Source: Luteipulveratus mongoliensis (GTDB lineage: Bacteria; Actinomycetota; Actinomycetes; Actinomycetales; Dermatophilaceae). From it: 64,000 bases of DNA. The DNA lies in contig NZ_CP011112.1 in assembly GCF_001190945.1 (NCBI RefSeq), positions 1,240,001-1,304,000 on the forward strand, given 5' to 3'. The notes beneath the pieces are model-generated. The model saw only the letters and a list, made by a program, of their open reading frames with translations, was not told the DNA's origin and ran no database searches. Below are positions 8,468 through 17,411 of this stretch, one piece after another (within the stretch, counting starts at the first letter, position 1; each line of letters opens with the position of its first letter). A program made the translations under genes and the position numbers.

Positions 8468-10169
8468 GGCGCTGCTGGCGACCGCGTCCATCGCGGTCGC
8501 CCTCGCCGCGGCTGACACCTATGTCGTCGTCCTCGCGCTCGAGGACATGATGTCCGGGGTGGGTCTGGGCATCGATGCCCTGCAGAAGGCCACCCCGATC
8601 ATCTCCGGCTTCCTGCTGGGCTACATCGCGGTGCTGCCGCTCATCGGTCGCCTCGCCGATCTCGTGTCCCGGCAACGGGTGCTGCTCGCCTGCCTCGCGC
8701 TGTTCGTCGTCGGATCGGCGATCACCGCGCTGTCTGTCGAGCTGCCCGTGCTGGTGACCGGTCGGGTGCTGCAAGGTATCGGCGGCGGCGGGCTCGTGCC
8801 GGCCACGCTGGCGCTCGTCGCGGACTTGTGGCCGGTCGGCAAGCGAGGCACACCGCTCGGTGTCGTCGGCGCGGTCCAAGAGATCGGGAGTGTGCTCGGC
8901 CCGCTGCTCGGGGCCGCCGTGCTCGCGATCTGGGACTGGCGAATGATCTTCTGGATCAACGCCATTGCCGGGATCGTGCTCGGTCTGCTCATCTGGGCTG
9001 TCGGCGGTCGAGGCGAACGCAGCGAGACTCGCAGTCCACGTCACCGATGGTGGGTCATCGCCTCACTCCTCGCGTCGGCCGCGACCATCGTGCTGCTCGG
9101 ACTGGCTCTCTGGGCACCCGACCGGCTGGTCTCGGACATCACCCTCGGCGAGCCGTTCGTGCCGTACGCCGGGCACACCTCGCGGCTCTACACGCAGATC
9201 GGGCTGTGGGGTGCGATCGCTCTCGCCATCACGGTCGCGGTGTCCGTGCCGCTGTGGTGGCCGGTGCTGCGTCGGGCCGATCTCATCGGCGCCGCGCTGA
9301 TCACGGTCGCGCTCGGCTCACTGGTGCTCACCTTTTCTTCGGCCAACCCCGAGAAGCAGGTCGTCGGTCCGATGGGCTGGTGGCTGCTGCCGGTCGCGGC
9401 CGTCGCAGCGGCGGCGTACCTCTGGCGCCATCACACGGCGTCCGCTCCGCTGATCGCGCGGGGAGTGGTCCAGGGACGCGTACGCCCGGCGCTGGTCGTC
9501 TCGCTCCTCGTCGGCACCGCTCTCGTCTCGATCGTCGTCGACATCCCGGTGCTGGCCCGCCTCACCGGCACCGAGTCCCAGACCGACGCGGCCCTCGTGC
9601 TCGTACGTTTTCTGCTGGCCGTCCCGGTCGGCGCCCTCGCGGGCGGCTGGCTGCTGCGCCGCTACGGTCCAGGTCTCGTCGCGGCGCCGGGGCTGGCCGT
9701 GACCGCGGTCGGGCTCGGCTTCATGTCGAGCTGGGGCAAGGGCTCACTGGATGAGTTCCTCTCCACCGTGGTCCTCGTGCTGGTCGGACTCGGCATCGGC
9801 CTGGCGATCGCCCCGGTCAACGACGCCGCGCTCGCGGACGCACCGCAGACCGATCACGGCGTCGCCTCCGCGCTCGTGGTGGTCGGCCGGATGATCGGCA
9901 TGGTGGTCGGCCTCGGACTGCTCACCGCGATCGGGCTGCACCGCTTCTACAACAAGATCCAGTCGCTGCCCAACCCCAATGGCGATCAGGTACGCGCCGC
10001 CGGAGTCGTGCAGGTACAGACCGTCTTCGTCGGCGCGGCCATCGCGGCCGGCGTGGCCGCGGTCGTCGCCCTGATGCTTGGTCGGCAGCGCGTCGCCCAT
10101 CATGACCTGACGGACGAGACGATCCTGGACGAGCCGGTAGAGCTCTCGTCGTCGACGGGGGCGCCGTGA
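8445..10169 (+). CDS. MFS exporter, P55 (Rv1410c)-like partner of the lipoprotein
   Basis: This is a 574-residue membrane protein of the drug:H+ antiporter (DHA2, 14-helix) type. Motif A is visible as GRLADLVSRQR after the second helix, and the motif-C-like segment is GSVLGPLLGA. The TTG at 8445 is the only plausible start because helix 1 begins straight after it. The start overlaps the lipoprotein gene by 23 bases, so translation is probably coupled. A loop of about 40 residues (YAGHTSRLYTQ region) lies between helices in the middle, as in P55. Proposed role: lipid or drug export together with the preceding lipoprotein. Confidence 0.85.
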   Translation: MISSRRPEALLATASIAVALAAADTYVVVLALEDMMSGVGLGIDALQKATPIISGFLLGYIAVLPLIGRLADLVSRQRVLLACLALFVVGSAITALSVELPVLVTGRVLQGIGGGGLVPATLALVADLWPVGKRGTPLGVVGAVQEIGSVLGPLLGAAVLAIWDWRMIFWINAIAGIVLGLLIWAVGGRGERSETRSPRHRWWVIASLLASAATIVLLGLALWAPDRLVSDITLGEPFVPYAGHTSRLYTQIGLWGAIALAITVAVSVPLWWPVLRRADLIGAALITVALGSLVLTFSSANPEKQVVGPMGWWLLPVAAVAAAAYLWRHHTASAPLIARGVVQGRVRPALVVSLLVGTALVSIVVDIPVLARLTGTESQTDAALVLVRFLLAVPVGALAGGWLLRRYGPGLVAAPGLAVTAVGLGFMSSWGKGSLDEFLSTVVLVLVGLGIGLAIAPVNDAALADAPQTDHGVASALVVVGRMIGMVVGLGLLTAIGLHRFYNKIQSLPNPNGDQVRAAGVVQVQTVFVGAAIAAGVAAVVALMLGRQRVAHHDLTDETILDEPVELSSSTGAP

Positions 10170-10822
10170 GTCAGGACCGCGTGCCGCTGCAGCGCACCGC
10201 GGAGGAGCAGGCCGAGGAAGACGCATTTCAGGCCTTGTACGGCGCGTGGGCGCCGATGAGCCCGACCGAGCTCGCACGCGAGCTGGCCGGCTTCGACCGT
10301 CCGTGGTGGGTGGTCGGCGGCTGGGCGATCGAAGCGGCCACCGGCTATCGCCGGGAGCACGAGGACATCGACATCTCGATCCTCGCGTGCGACGTGGCCC
10401 ACCTCGTGTCGTTCTGGACCGATCGGTGGCATGTCTGGAACAACGTCGGTGGGGTCCTGCACCCCCTCGGGCGCCGGTGGCCGACGGTCGATGAGCCCGA
10501 GAGCCAGCTCTGGATCCGGGCGCACGCGACGGCACCGTGGGTCGCCGACATGCCCCTGACCCCGGATCGGGATGGCTTGTGGACCAACAAGCGGATGCCG
10601 TCCCACGTCGCGCCCGTTGAGGACGTCACGTGGGTCGCCCCGGATGGCATCCGCTACCTCAACCCCGAGATCGTGATGCTCTACAAGGCTGCGCTCAAAC
10701 GGCCCAAGGACGACCCGGACTTCGAGGCCACTCTGTCGGTGCTGACCGACGAACGGCGGCGTTGGCTCGCCGATGCGTTGCGAGAGGTTGCACCCGATCA
10801 CCACTGGATCGCCCGGCTCTGA
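10166..10822 (+). CDS. Aminoglycoside-nucleotidyltransferase-like protein
   Basis: The product has 218 residues and a nucleotidyltransferase fold: WWVVGGWAIEAATG, followed by HEDIDISIL, supplying the GG-W and H-x-D-x-D metal-binding pattern. A conserved LNPEIVMLYKAA helix lies near the C-terminus. ANT(2'')- and Lnu-type resistance enzymes share this layout, but many housekeeping homologues have unknown substrates. GTG at 10166 overlaps the exporter stop (GTGA), so it is the third gene of the lipoprotein-exporter operon. Confidence 0.75.
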   Translation: MSQDRVPLQRTAEEQAEEDAFQALYGAWAPMSPTELARELAGFDRPWWVVGGWAIEAATGYRREHEDIDISILACDVAHLVSFWTDRWHVWNNVGGVLHPLGRRWPTVDEPESQLWIRAHATAPWVADMPLTPDRDGLWTNKRMPSHVAPVEDVTWVAPDGIRYLNPEIVMLYKAALKRPKDDPDFEATLSVLTDERRRWLADALREVAPDHHWIARL

Positions 10823-10829
10823 GCTGCTG

Positions 10830-12302
10830 TCAGGCGAAGTGGTAGTCGACCATCTCGGGGCGGGTGGTGCGCTTCTCGTACTCCGCGACCGACCCTGGCC
10901 ACAAGGTGCGGTTGCGGCCCTCCTCGTCGAGGTACCAGCTGTCGCAGCCGCCCGACGCCCACACCGTCTGCTTGCTCCGCCGATCCAGCTCAGCGAGGAA
11001 CTCCGGCACCACCTGCGGACGGACGCCGACCGTCTTCAGGTGCCGACGGTCGCGTTCGCGGATCAGCTGCATGACCAGGCCGACCTGCGCCTCGATCATC
11101 TGCAGGTCTGAGGTGTGGCCGAGCAGAGTGTTGGGTCCGAGCAGCAGGAACAGGTTGGGGAAGTGCGGCACCGTGACGCCAAGGTACGCCGTCGCCCCGG
11201 CATCCCAGTCGCTGCTGAGCAGGTGGCCCTCGGCGCCCTTGATGCCGAGGTAGCGGTAGGACCCGAGGGGGTCGAAACCGGTGGCGAGGACGAGCACGTC
11301 GACCTGGTGCCGTTCGCCTGCAGTAACGATCGCGTCCGGCTCCACGTGGTCGATGGCCGCGGTCTCGACGGTCACGTTGGGGCTCGCCAGCGCCGGGTAG
11401 TAGTCGCTGGACAGCAGCACCCGCTTGCAACCCATGGCGTAGTCCGGGGTCAGCTTGGCGCGCAGCTCAGGTGACTTGATGGAGGCGTGCAGGTTTTCGA
11501 GTGCCAGCCGGGAGGCGGCCTTGAGCAGCTTGGGTGCGCTGGTGATCCCGCGCTCGCGCAGGTCGCTGGTGGCCTTGAGCTTGGCCCGATGAGCCCGCAT
11601 CGCGGCAGGGTGCTGCTCGAAGGTATCGATGAGCCGGTCGGCGTACAGCGTGTTCGACCGCGGCATCACCCACGGCGCGGAGCGCTGGAACACGGTCAGG
11701 TGCGCGGCGTCCTCGGCGAGCGGCGGGATGATCTGGACACCGCTCGAGCCGGTGCCGATGACGCCGACCCGTTTGCGGCTGACCGTGGTGCCGCGGTCCC
11801 AGGTCGCGGTGTGCATCAGCTCACCCGCGAACGTCTCCAGGCCCGGGATCTCAGGGATGTGCGGCTCGTGCAGTGCCCCGACGCCGAGCATGACGTCGCG
11901 CGTCCGGATGGTTCGCAGCGTGCCCCAGGAGGTCGCGATGGTGAGCGTCCAGGTGCCGGTCTCGTCGTCGTACGCCGCATCCTGGACGGTCGAGTCGAAC
12001 TCGAGGTGCCGACGGAGGTCGTACTTCTCGACGCAGTAGAGCAGGTAGTCCTGGATCTCGTCGGCGGGCGCGTACGACTGTGACCAGTAGGGGTTGAGTT
12101 CGAAGGAGTAGGAGTACAGGTGGGCGGGCACGTCGCACTCGCAGCCCGGGTAGCGGTTCTCGCGCCAGGTGCCGCCGACCTCGTCAGCCTTCTCGAGGAT
12201 GGCGAAGTCGTCCCGGCCGGCTGCCTTCAACGCGATCGCCATGGCGATCCCAGAGAATCCGCTGCCGACCACGACGGCGTCGTGATCCACCTGAATGCTC
12301 AT
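10830..12302 (-). CDS. Flavin-containing (Baeyer-Villiger-type) monooxygenase
   Basis: The protein has 490 residues. An FAD-binding VVGSGFSG motif lies at the N-terminus. The BVMO-type fingerprint FAGELMHTATWD is in the middle, just before a second Rossmann motif GVIGTGSSG for NADPH. A late ATGFD motif is present. Such enzymes insert oxygen into ketones or oxidise heteroatoms; the substrate is not predictable. The ATG at 12302 starts MSIQVDHDAVVVG, placing the FAD motif at the usual position. It is convergent with the nucleotidyltransferase-like gene. Confidence 0.9.
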   Translation of the reverse strand: MSIQVDHDAVVVGSGFSGIAMAIALKAAGRDDFAILEKADEVGGTWRENRYPGCECDVPAHLYSYSFELNPYWSQSYAPADEIQDYLLYCVEKYDLRRHLEFDSTVQDAAYDDETGTWTLTIATSWGTLRTIRTRDVMLGVGALHEPHIPEIPGLETFAGELMHTATWDRGTTVSRKRVGVIGTGSSGVQIIPPLAEDAAHLTVFQRSAPWVMPRSNTLYADRLIDTFEQHPAAMRAHRAKLKATSDLRERGITSAPKLLKAASRLALENLHASIKSPELRAKLTPDYAMGCKRVLLSSDYYPALASPNVTVETAAIDHVEPDAIVTAGERHQVDVLVLATGFDPLGSYRYLGIKGAEGHLLSSDWDAGATAYLGVTVPHFPNLFLLLGPNTLLGHTSDLQMIEAQVGLVMQLIRERDRRHLKTVGVRPQVVPEFLAELDRRSKQTVWASGGCDSWYLDEEGRNRTLWPGSVAEYEKRTTRPEMVDYHFA

Positions 12303-12403
12303 ATGTGGCAAGGCTATCCGCGCCTCGCCCGAAGTCGTCGCACCCCGCGACGGCGAGCGCGTCGTACGCCGTCCGCACCTGGGTGCCGACGACCGGCGGT
12401 CGG

Positions 12404-12994
12404 TCAGTAGCGGGGCGGGTACTGCTGCCCGTAGTGCGGCTGCTGGTTGACCACCACGACGTTGGTGCTGCTCTCCGAGCCGCACGCCATGACCAGGGAG
12501 GCGACCCAGCCGAGGAAGGTCCAGCCGAGCAGGAAGTTCAGGATGCCGATAGCGCCCATGTTGGAGCGGTTGCGGGTCACCGCGACGGCCCACGGGAGCA
12601 TGTAGAAGAACGTGATGACGGCGATGATCCAGGCCACCGCGACCAGCCCGCCCGACACCGGCTGCCGGCCGACCATGCCGACGGAGGTCTGCGGGTAGTA
12701 GCTCGGTGCGTACTGAGGCTGCGCGTACTGCGGCTGGGCGTACGCCTGCTGCTGCGGTGCGTACGACTGCTGCGGTGCGTACGACTGCACGGGGTAGGAC
12801 GGCTGGCCCGGGTAGGGCTCGAGCGACCGGTGGTGCTGCTCGCTGTCCTGGAGGTGCTGCTGCACGTCCGCCGCGGAGTAGGTCTGGGTGTCCTGGTAGG
12901 CGTTGGGCGCCGTGTGAGTGGCTCCGTACGACTGGGCCCGGTGCACCTCTGTCGGCTCGTAGGCGCGCGACTGCTCCGGGTAGTGCTCACTCAT
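12404..12994 (-). CDS. Superinfection-immunity-family membrane protein with Gln/Tyr-rich N-terminus
   Basis: This is a 196-residue protein. Residues 1-105 are hydrophilic and low in complexity, with repeats such as SYAPQQ and YAQPQ. Two transmembrane segments follow: AVAWIIAVITFFYMLPWAVAV, then ILNFLLGWTFLGWVASLVMA. The R-N-...-NFLLGWT-x-x-GW pattern is typical of the 'superinfection immunity protein' family, named after phage T4 Imm, although most bacterial members are uncharacterised. The tail is short and polar. The ATG at 12994 is the first start in frame. Confidence 0.75.
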   Translation of the reverse strand: MSEHYPEQSRAYEPTEVHRAQSYGATHTAPNAYQDTQTYSAADVQQHLQDSEQHHRSLEPYPGQPSYPVQSYAPQQSYAPQQQAYAQPQYAQPQYAPSYYPQTSVGMVGRQPVSGGLVAVAWIIAVITFFYMLPWAVAVTRNRSNMGAIGILNFLLGWTFLGWVASLVMACGSESSTNVVVVNQQPHYGQQYPPRY

Positions 12995-13083
12995 GGCTGG
13001 TGTGTCTTCCTGTCGTCCCCGATGTGTTCGCCAGAGTACCGGTGCGTAGGGTCGCCCGCCTCCGTGTCACAGAGGTCGACAGC

Positions 13084-14067
13084 TCACGGTGAGCTGAGGG
13101 CGGCCAGGGTTGACCGGACCGTGTCATGGGTCGCCGCGTCGACTGTGATCCCGGCGGCGCGCAGCGCGAGCGTGGCAGCGCCGACCAGTCCGTCGTCGAC
13201 CACCCGGACGTCCCGGCCGTCGTCCGACGACGCGAGGGAGTGGCGTACGGCATCGGAGAACGACTGCTGTCGTGAGAGCAGGGTGCCGCCGAGGACGATC
13301 GGCCCGTCGACGTCGTCGACCGTGACGCGGCGAAGGGTGGCCACGAGGGCCTCACGCGCCCGCTGCAAGATGTCCGACGCGACCGCGTCGTTCTTGAGGG
13401 CGAACGCCGCGGGTGCCAGGCGTGACAGTCGGACCGGCGGCATCGCATAGACCCGGTCGCCGAGATCCTCTAGTGCGACGGGGCGGCCCTCGTCGCCGAT
13501 CTCGTCCAGGTCTGCCGTCACCTCCAACGCCTCGAGCGCGAGCCGGGTGAGCCCGGTGGATGGCCCGCCGTCGAGGTCTGCGACAGCGGCGAGCGCGACC
13601 TCGCGGCCGATCCAGAAACCGGACCCTGCATCACCGAGCAGCCACCCGAGACCGTCGGCCGTCGCGACGATCTCGCCGTCCGCGACGCGGACGGCGGCGG
13701 CACCCGTGCCCGCGACGAGCGCGTAACCGTGCTGCTCCGCGGCGCCACTGGTGAAGAGCGCGAGGACGTCGGAGGCCAGCTCGCACGGGGCATCGATACC
13801 CGCCCCGAGCAGCGCCTCACCGACGACGTGCTCCGCATCTCGACCCCCGGCAACCGCTCCCATCGAGAGCTCGATCGCGGACCCGGGCAGCTGCCCGCTC
13901 CGGAGAGCGGCGGCGGCTGCCTCGCGGATCGAGATCGGTGCGAGGTCCGGTGTCGCCGTGGGGTTGCCGTGACCGGATCGGCCGTAACCGAGGCAGGTGC
14001 CGGATCGATCGAGCACGACCGCACGCGTCGATGTGCCGCCGGCGTCAAGGGCGAGGAGATTCGGCAT
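13084..14067 (-). CDS. BadF/BadG-type sugar kinase, likely N-acetylglucosamine kinase
   Basis: This is a 327-residue ASKHA-fold kinase. The phosphate-1 loop is LALDAGGTSTRAVV at the N-terminus, a second phosphate loop is LVAGTGAAAV, and GLGWLLGDAGSGFWIG is the family signature. The adenosine motif IVLGGTLLS lies late. Members phosphorylate N-acetylglucosamine and related amino sugars. The gene is divergent from an RpiR regulator, SIS protein and NgcEFG importer, which supports that role. The ATG at 14067 (MPNLLALDAGG) puts the phosphate loop at the extreme N-terminus as usual. Confidence 0.85.
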   Translation of the reverse strand: MPNLLALDAGGTSTRAVVLDRSGTCLGYGRSGHGNPTATPDLAPISIREAAAAALRSGQLPGSAIELSMGAVAGGRDAEHVVGEALLGAGIDAPCELASDVLALFTSGAAEQHGYALVAGTGAAAVRVADGEIVATADGLGWLLGDAGSGFWIGREVALAAVADLDGGPSTGLTRLALEALEVTADLDEIGDEGRPVALEDLGDRVYAMPPVRLSRLAPAAFALKNDAVASDILQRAREALVATLRRVTVDDVDGPIVLGGTLLSRQQSFSDAVRHSLASSDDGRDVRVVDDGLVGAATLALRAAGITVDAATHDTVRSTLAALSSP

Positions 14068-14115
14068 CGTTACCCAGTCGAGATGGCGGGCCGTTGACCC
14101 GGAAGTGGCTTGGGA

Positions 14116-14127
14116 ATAGTTTTCTAT
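14116..14127. promoter_or_regulatory. Candidate operator in the kinase/rpiR divergent region
   Basis: ATAG-TTTT-CTAT is a short perfect palindrome inside an unusually AT-rich patch (about 14105-14160) between the divergent kinase and regulator genes. An autoregulating RpiR-type protein would be expected to bind here. The assignment rests only on position and symmetry. Confidence 0.4.
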
Positions 14128-14173
14128 CACTATCGCATGACCACGGAATGGATTTTCACTGTGCCTGACGAGA

Positions 14174-14220
14174 CGACGCTGCCGGTCCGGGGGAGCCTGC
14201 GACCTCGGCCGGAGAAGGAG
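14174..14220 (+). repeat. 47-bp dispersed element, copy A
   Basis: This copy matches 52455-52501 at 43 of 47 positions and includes the shared core GGGAGCCTGCGACCTCGG followed by CCGGAGAAGGAG. It lies about 40 bases before the chosen rpiR-type start. If translation began further upstream it would encode VRGSLRPRPEKE, nearly the same peptide as in the nirD copy. Confidence 0.85.
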
Positions 14221-14259
14221 TCTCGTCCAGAAGGAACAGGTAACGGAGCGTCAGCCCCG

Positions 14260-15186
14260 ATGAAGGCGCTGAGGGGCAGGGCGTACGGCGCCCAGCAGCG
14301 CATTCGGCTGCATCGCTCCGAGATGTCGTCGGCGATGGCCAAGCTCGCAGACTTGATCCTGGCTGACCCGGCGGCGCCGATCGAGCTGTCGATCACCGAG
14401 CTGGCCGAGCGGGCCGGTACGTCGGCGGCGACCGTGACCCGGTTCTGCCGGGTGCTCGGCTACTCCGGTTATGTCGCGCTCCGCGTCGGGGTGGCCTCGG
14501 ACATCGGCCGGGGCGATGCGCAGGCGAGCTGGCGGACCGACATCGGGCAGGCGTTCGGACCGGACGACTCGGTCGAGGACGTCGTGCAGGCGCTGGTCAG
14601 CTCGCACACGCGGTCGATCGAGACCACGGCGAGCACGCTCGACCTCGCCGATCTCGAGGAGGTCGCGGTCCGGATCGCCGAGGGTCGGCAGGTCGACCTC
14701 TACGGCGTCGGCGGCAGCGGCGTGATGGCGGTTGAGCTGCAGAGCCGGCTCTACCGGATCGGGCTGAACGCGCATGCCTGGACCGAGGTGCATGCGGGGT
14801 TGGCCAGCGCGGCGATCCAGTCGGAGGACTCCGTGGCCATCGGCATCTCGCACACCGGAGCCACGCAAGAAACGATCCAGATGCTCGCTCAGGCGCGGTC
14901 AGCAGGGGCGTTCACGGTCGCGATCACGAGCAAGGCCGGGTCACCTTTGACTGATTTTGCACGAAAGAGCCTTACATCGGCCACAATTGAGCATTATCTT
15001 CAACCAGACGACCTGTCCGCCAAGCATTCGCAACTCTTTGTGGTCGACGTCCTGTACCTCTTGGTGGCTCAGCAGGACTTCGTCCGCACGACCACCAACC
15101 TGGCGGCATCGGCGATGGCCGTGAGTCCGCATCGCAAGGCGCCACGGGGCGTACGGCACAACGAACGGAAGGAAGGAGCGCGATGA
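14260..15186 (+). CDS. MurR/RpiR-family transcriptional regulator
   Basis: The protein has an N-terminal HTH_6 domain (ADLILADP, then ITELAERAGTSAATVTRFCR) and a C-terminal SIS domain that senses a phosphosugar (LYGVGGSGVMAVELQ, GISHTGATQET). Such regulators control amino-sugar and sugar-phosphate genes. The next gene overlaps its stop (ATGA). The ATG at 14260 is preferred; AAGGAACAGGTAACGGAG lies ahead of it. An in-frame ATG at 14137 lacks a ribosome-binding site, overlaps the putative operator and would add 41 residues encoded largely by the dispersed element. Confidence 0.85.
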   Translation: MKALRGRAYGAQQRIRLHRSEMSSAMAKLADLILADPAAPIELSITELAERAGTSAATVTRFCRVLGYSGYVALRVGVASDIGRGDAQASWRTDIGQAFGPDDSVEDVVQALVSSHTRSIETTASTLDLADLEEVAVRIAEGRQVDLYGVGGSGVMAVELQSRLYRIGLNAHAWTEVHAGLASAAIQSEDSVAIGISHTGATQETIQMLAQARSAGAFTVAITSKAGSPLTDFARKSLTSATIEHYLQPDDLSAKHSQLFVVDVLYLLVAQQDFVRTTTNLAASAMAVSPHRKAPRGVRHNERKEGAR

Positions 15187-15941
15187 CCGAGCTGACCGAG
15201 AAGTTCCTGCACGAGACGACCTCACGCCTGGAGCGGTTGACCGCGCTCGCAGCCGACGGTGGGCTCGACGAGGCCATCACGCTGCTGGCTGACTCGATCA
15301 ACGCCGGTGGTGTGGTGCAGGCGTTCGGGACCGGCCACTCGCAGGCCTTCGCGATGGAGATCGCCGGCCGTGCCGGCGGGCTCATCCCGACCAACGCGAC
15401 CGCGCTGCGTGACGTCGTGCTCTTCGGCGACCGCGATCCGAGCGTGCTGTCCGACGGGATCCTCGAGCGCGATGCCTCCATCGGCGAGGAGCTCTGGGCC
15501 ACGATCGTCACGGATCCTGCTGACGTCTTCGTGATCGCGTCCAACTCGGGCGTCAACGGCTCGATCGTGGGCCTGGCCCTGCTCGCGAAGCAGCACGGCC
15601 ACCAGGTCATCGCGGTCACCAGTCTCGACCACACGAGCAAGGTCGAGCCCAAGGACCCGAGCGGCAAACGACTCAGTGAGGTCGCCGATGTCGTCATCGA
15701 CAACCTCGCCCCCTACGGCGACACCACGCTCGCCCTTGACGACAACACCACCGGCGTAGGCGCCGTGTCCTCGATGACCGCCGCCTTCATCGCTCAGCTG
15801 CTGACCATCGGAGTGGCTGAGCGGCTCGCGGCGGGTGGCGACACGCCTCCCGTCTACATCTCGGCCAACATCCCGGCTGGGGACGAGCACAACCGGCAGC
15901 TCGAAGAACGCTACGCAGGCCGCCTCCGGCGACACGCTTGA
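15183..15941 (+). CDS. SIS-domain phosphosugar isomerase/binding protein (UPF0309 type)
   Basis: This 252-residue cytosolic protein contains one SIS fold. The sugar-phosphate loop is QAFGTGHSQAFAMEIAGRAG, and IASNSGVNGSIVGLALLAK gives the second Ser-rich loop. UPF0309 members accompany amino-sugar and sugar transport operons and are thought to isomerise or bind phosphosugars. Its position between the RpiR regulator and the NgcEFG importer suggests it acts on the phosphorylated product of the BadF-type kinase. It is not a NagB-type deaminase by sequence. Confidence 0.85.
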   Translation: MTELTEKFLHETTSRLERLTALAADGGLDEAITLLADSINAGGVVQAFGTGHSQAFAMEIAGRAGGLIPTNATALRDVVLFGDRDPSVLSDGILERDASIGEELWATIVTDPADVFVIASNSGVNGSIVGLALLAKQHGHQVIAVTSLDHTSKVEPKDPSGKRLSEVADVVIDNLAPYGDTTLALDDNTTGVGAVSSMTAAFIAQLLTIGVAERLAAGGDTPPVYISANIPAGDEHNRQLEERYAGRLRRHA

Positions 15942-15992
15942 CCGCCACGCCTGAGCGCGTGGCGACACCATCCAAAGGAGAGAAGGAGCACC

Positions 15993-17411
15993 ATGGTTGT
16001 TGAGAAGAAGGCGATCGACCGTCGCAGTGTCGTACGCGGCGCGCTCGGTCTGGCAATGCTGGCACCCCTGAGTGGGGTGCTGGCGTCGTGCGCTGGCAGC
16101 AGCAGCGACGACGACAAGACCACGGCTGCCGGCACCGCTCCGGCGTCGGGGGACAACCCGTTCGGCATGAAGGCCAAGTCGTCCGTCGACGCAGTCATCT
16201 TCAACGGTGGCTACGGGGTCGACTACGTGACCTTCGCCGGCACCGTCGTGCAGAAGAAGCAGGCCGGCTCGACCGTGAAGGTCGCGCCGTCGACCCAGAT
16301 CGCCCAGCAGCTGCAGCCGCGCTTCGTCGGTGGCAACCCGCCGGACCTGATCGACAACTCGGGCGCCAACGCGATCGGCCTCAACACGATCGTCGACCAG
16401 CTCGAGGACCTCAAGGAGGTCTTCGCCGCGAAGAACTACGAGGGCACGGTCATCAAGGACACGCTGTACCCGGGTGTCGAGGCACCGGGCACAGTCGGCG
16501 ACAAGTTCGCCGCGATCAACTACGTCCTGACGCTCTATGGGGTGTGGTACTCCGCGAGCCTGTTCGAGGCGAACGGCTGGACCGCGCCGAAGACGTGGGA
16601 CGAGGCGCTCGCCCTCGGTGCCAAGGCCAAGGCCAAGGGCAAGTTCCTCTTCGTCTGGGGCAAGGAAGCAGCCACGTACTACCAGACGCTGGCCATCGGC
16701 TCGGCGATCAAGGAGGGCGGCGACCCGGTTCGCCTCAAGCTGGAGAACCTCGAAGAGAAGTGCTGGTCGGACCCGTCGATCCAGGCCGTGTTCGGCAAGC
16801 TCGAGCAGGCCGTCAAGTCCGGCTACTTCAAGCCGGGCGGCGCGGGCACCGTGTTCACCGCGGCTCAGGCGCAGTGGAGCAACGACCAGTCGGCGCTCCT
16901 CTACCCCTCGGGCTCGTGGATCGAGAACGAGATGATCAAGCAGACCAAGGCCGGCTTCAAGATGACTGGCGCGCCGGAGTTCACGGTCACGGCCACCTCG
17001 AAGAAGCCGTACAAGGCCCTGCACAGCACGGCCGGCGAGCCCTTCGTCGTGCCGAGCAAGGCAAAGAACGCAGCTGGTGGCAAGGAGCTGCTGCGGGCGA
17101 TGCTGTCCAAGGAAGCCGCGACCAACTTCGCCAAGAAGAAGCTGGCCCCGACCATCGTCAAGGACACCGTGCCGGCAGACGGCTTCGGCTCCACGGCGCT
17201 CCAGTCGCAGACCGCGATGCTGTCGGCCGCCGGCAGCGAGGTCTTCACCTGGAACTTCGTCGACCTCTACGGCATGAACCAGGACATGCTCGTGCCGTGG
17301 AACAGCTTCCTCTCCGGCGACATCAACGCCGCGAAGCTGACGTCTGCGCTCCAGGCCATCACTGACAAGGTCCGTAACGACAGCTCGGTCAAGAAGGTCA
17401 AGGTGACATGA
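15993..17411 (+). CDS. ngcE: ABC transporter solute-binding lipoprotein, NgcE-type (GlcNAc/chitobiose)
   Basis: This is a 472-residue exported binding protein. Twin arginines at residues 10-11 and a lipobox LASC with Cys 33 indicate a Tat-exported lipoprotein. The remainder is a family-1 solute-binding fold, with the opening NPFGMKAKSSVDAVIFNGGYG typical of NgcE. NgcEFG of Streptomyces olivaceoviridis imports N-acetylglucosamine and diacetylchitobiose. AAAGGAGAGAAGGAG precedes the ATG. The membrane subunits follow with overlapping starts. The ATPase is absent, as is normal for importers that share MsiK. Confidence 0.88.
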   Translation: MVVEKKAIDRRSVVRGALGLAMLAPLSGVLASCAGSSSDDDKTTAAGTAPASGDNPFGMKAKSSVDAVIFNGGYGVDYVTFAGTVVQKKQAGSTVKVAPSTQIAQQLQPRFVGGNPPDLIDNSGANAIGLNTIVDQLEDLKEVFAAKNYEGTVIKDTLYPGVEAPGTVGDKFAAINYVLTLYGVWYSASLFEANGWTAPKTWDEALALGAKAKAKGKFLFVWGKEAATYYQTLAIGSAIKEGGDPVRLKLENLEEKCWSDPSIQAVFGKLEQAVKSGYFKPGGAGTVFTAAQAQWSNDQSALLYPSGSWIENEMIKQTKAGFKMTGAPEFTVTATSKKPYKALHSTAGEPFVVPSKAKNAAGGKELLRAMLSKEAATNFAKKKLAPTIVKDTVPADGFGSTALQSQTAMLSAAGSEVFTWNFVDLYGMNQDMLVPWNSFLSGDINAAKLTSALQAITDKVRNDSSVKKVKVT

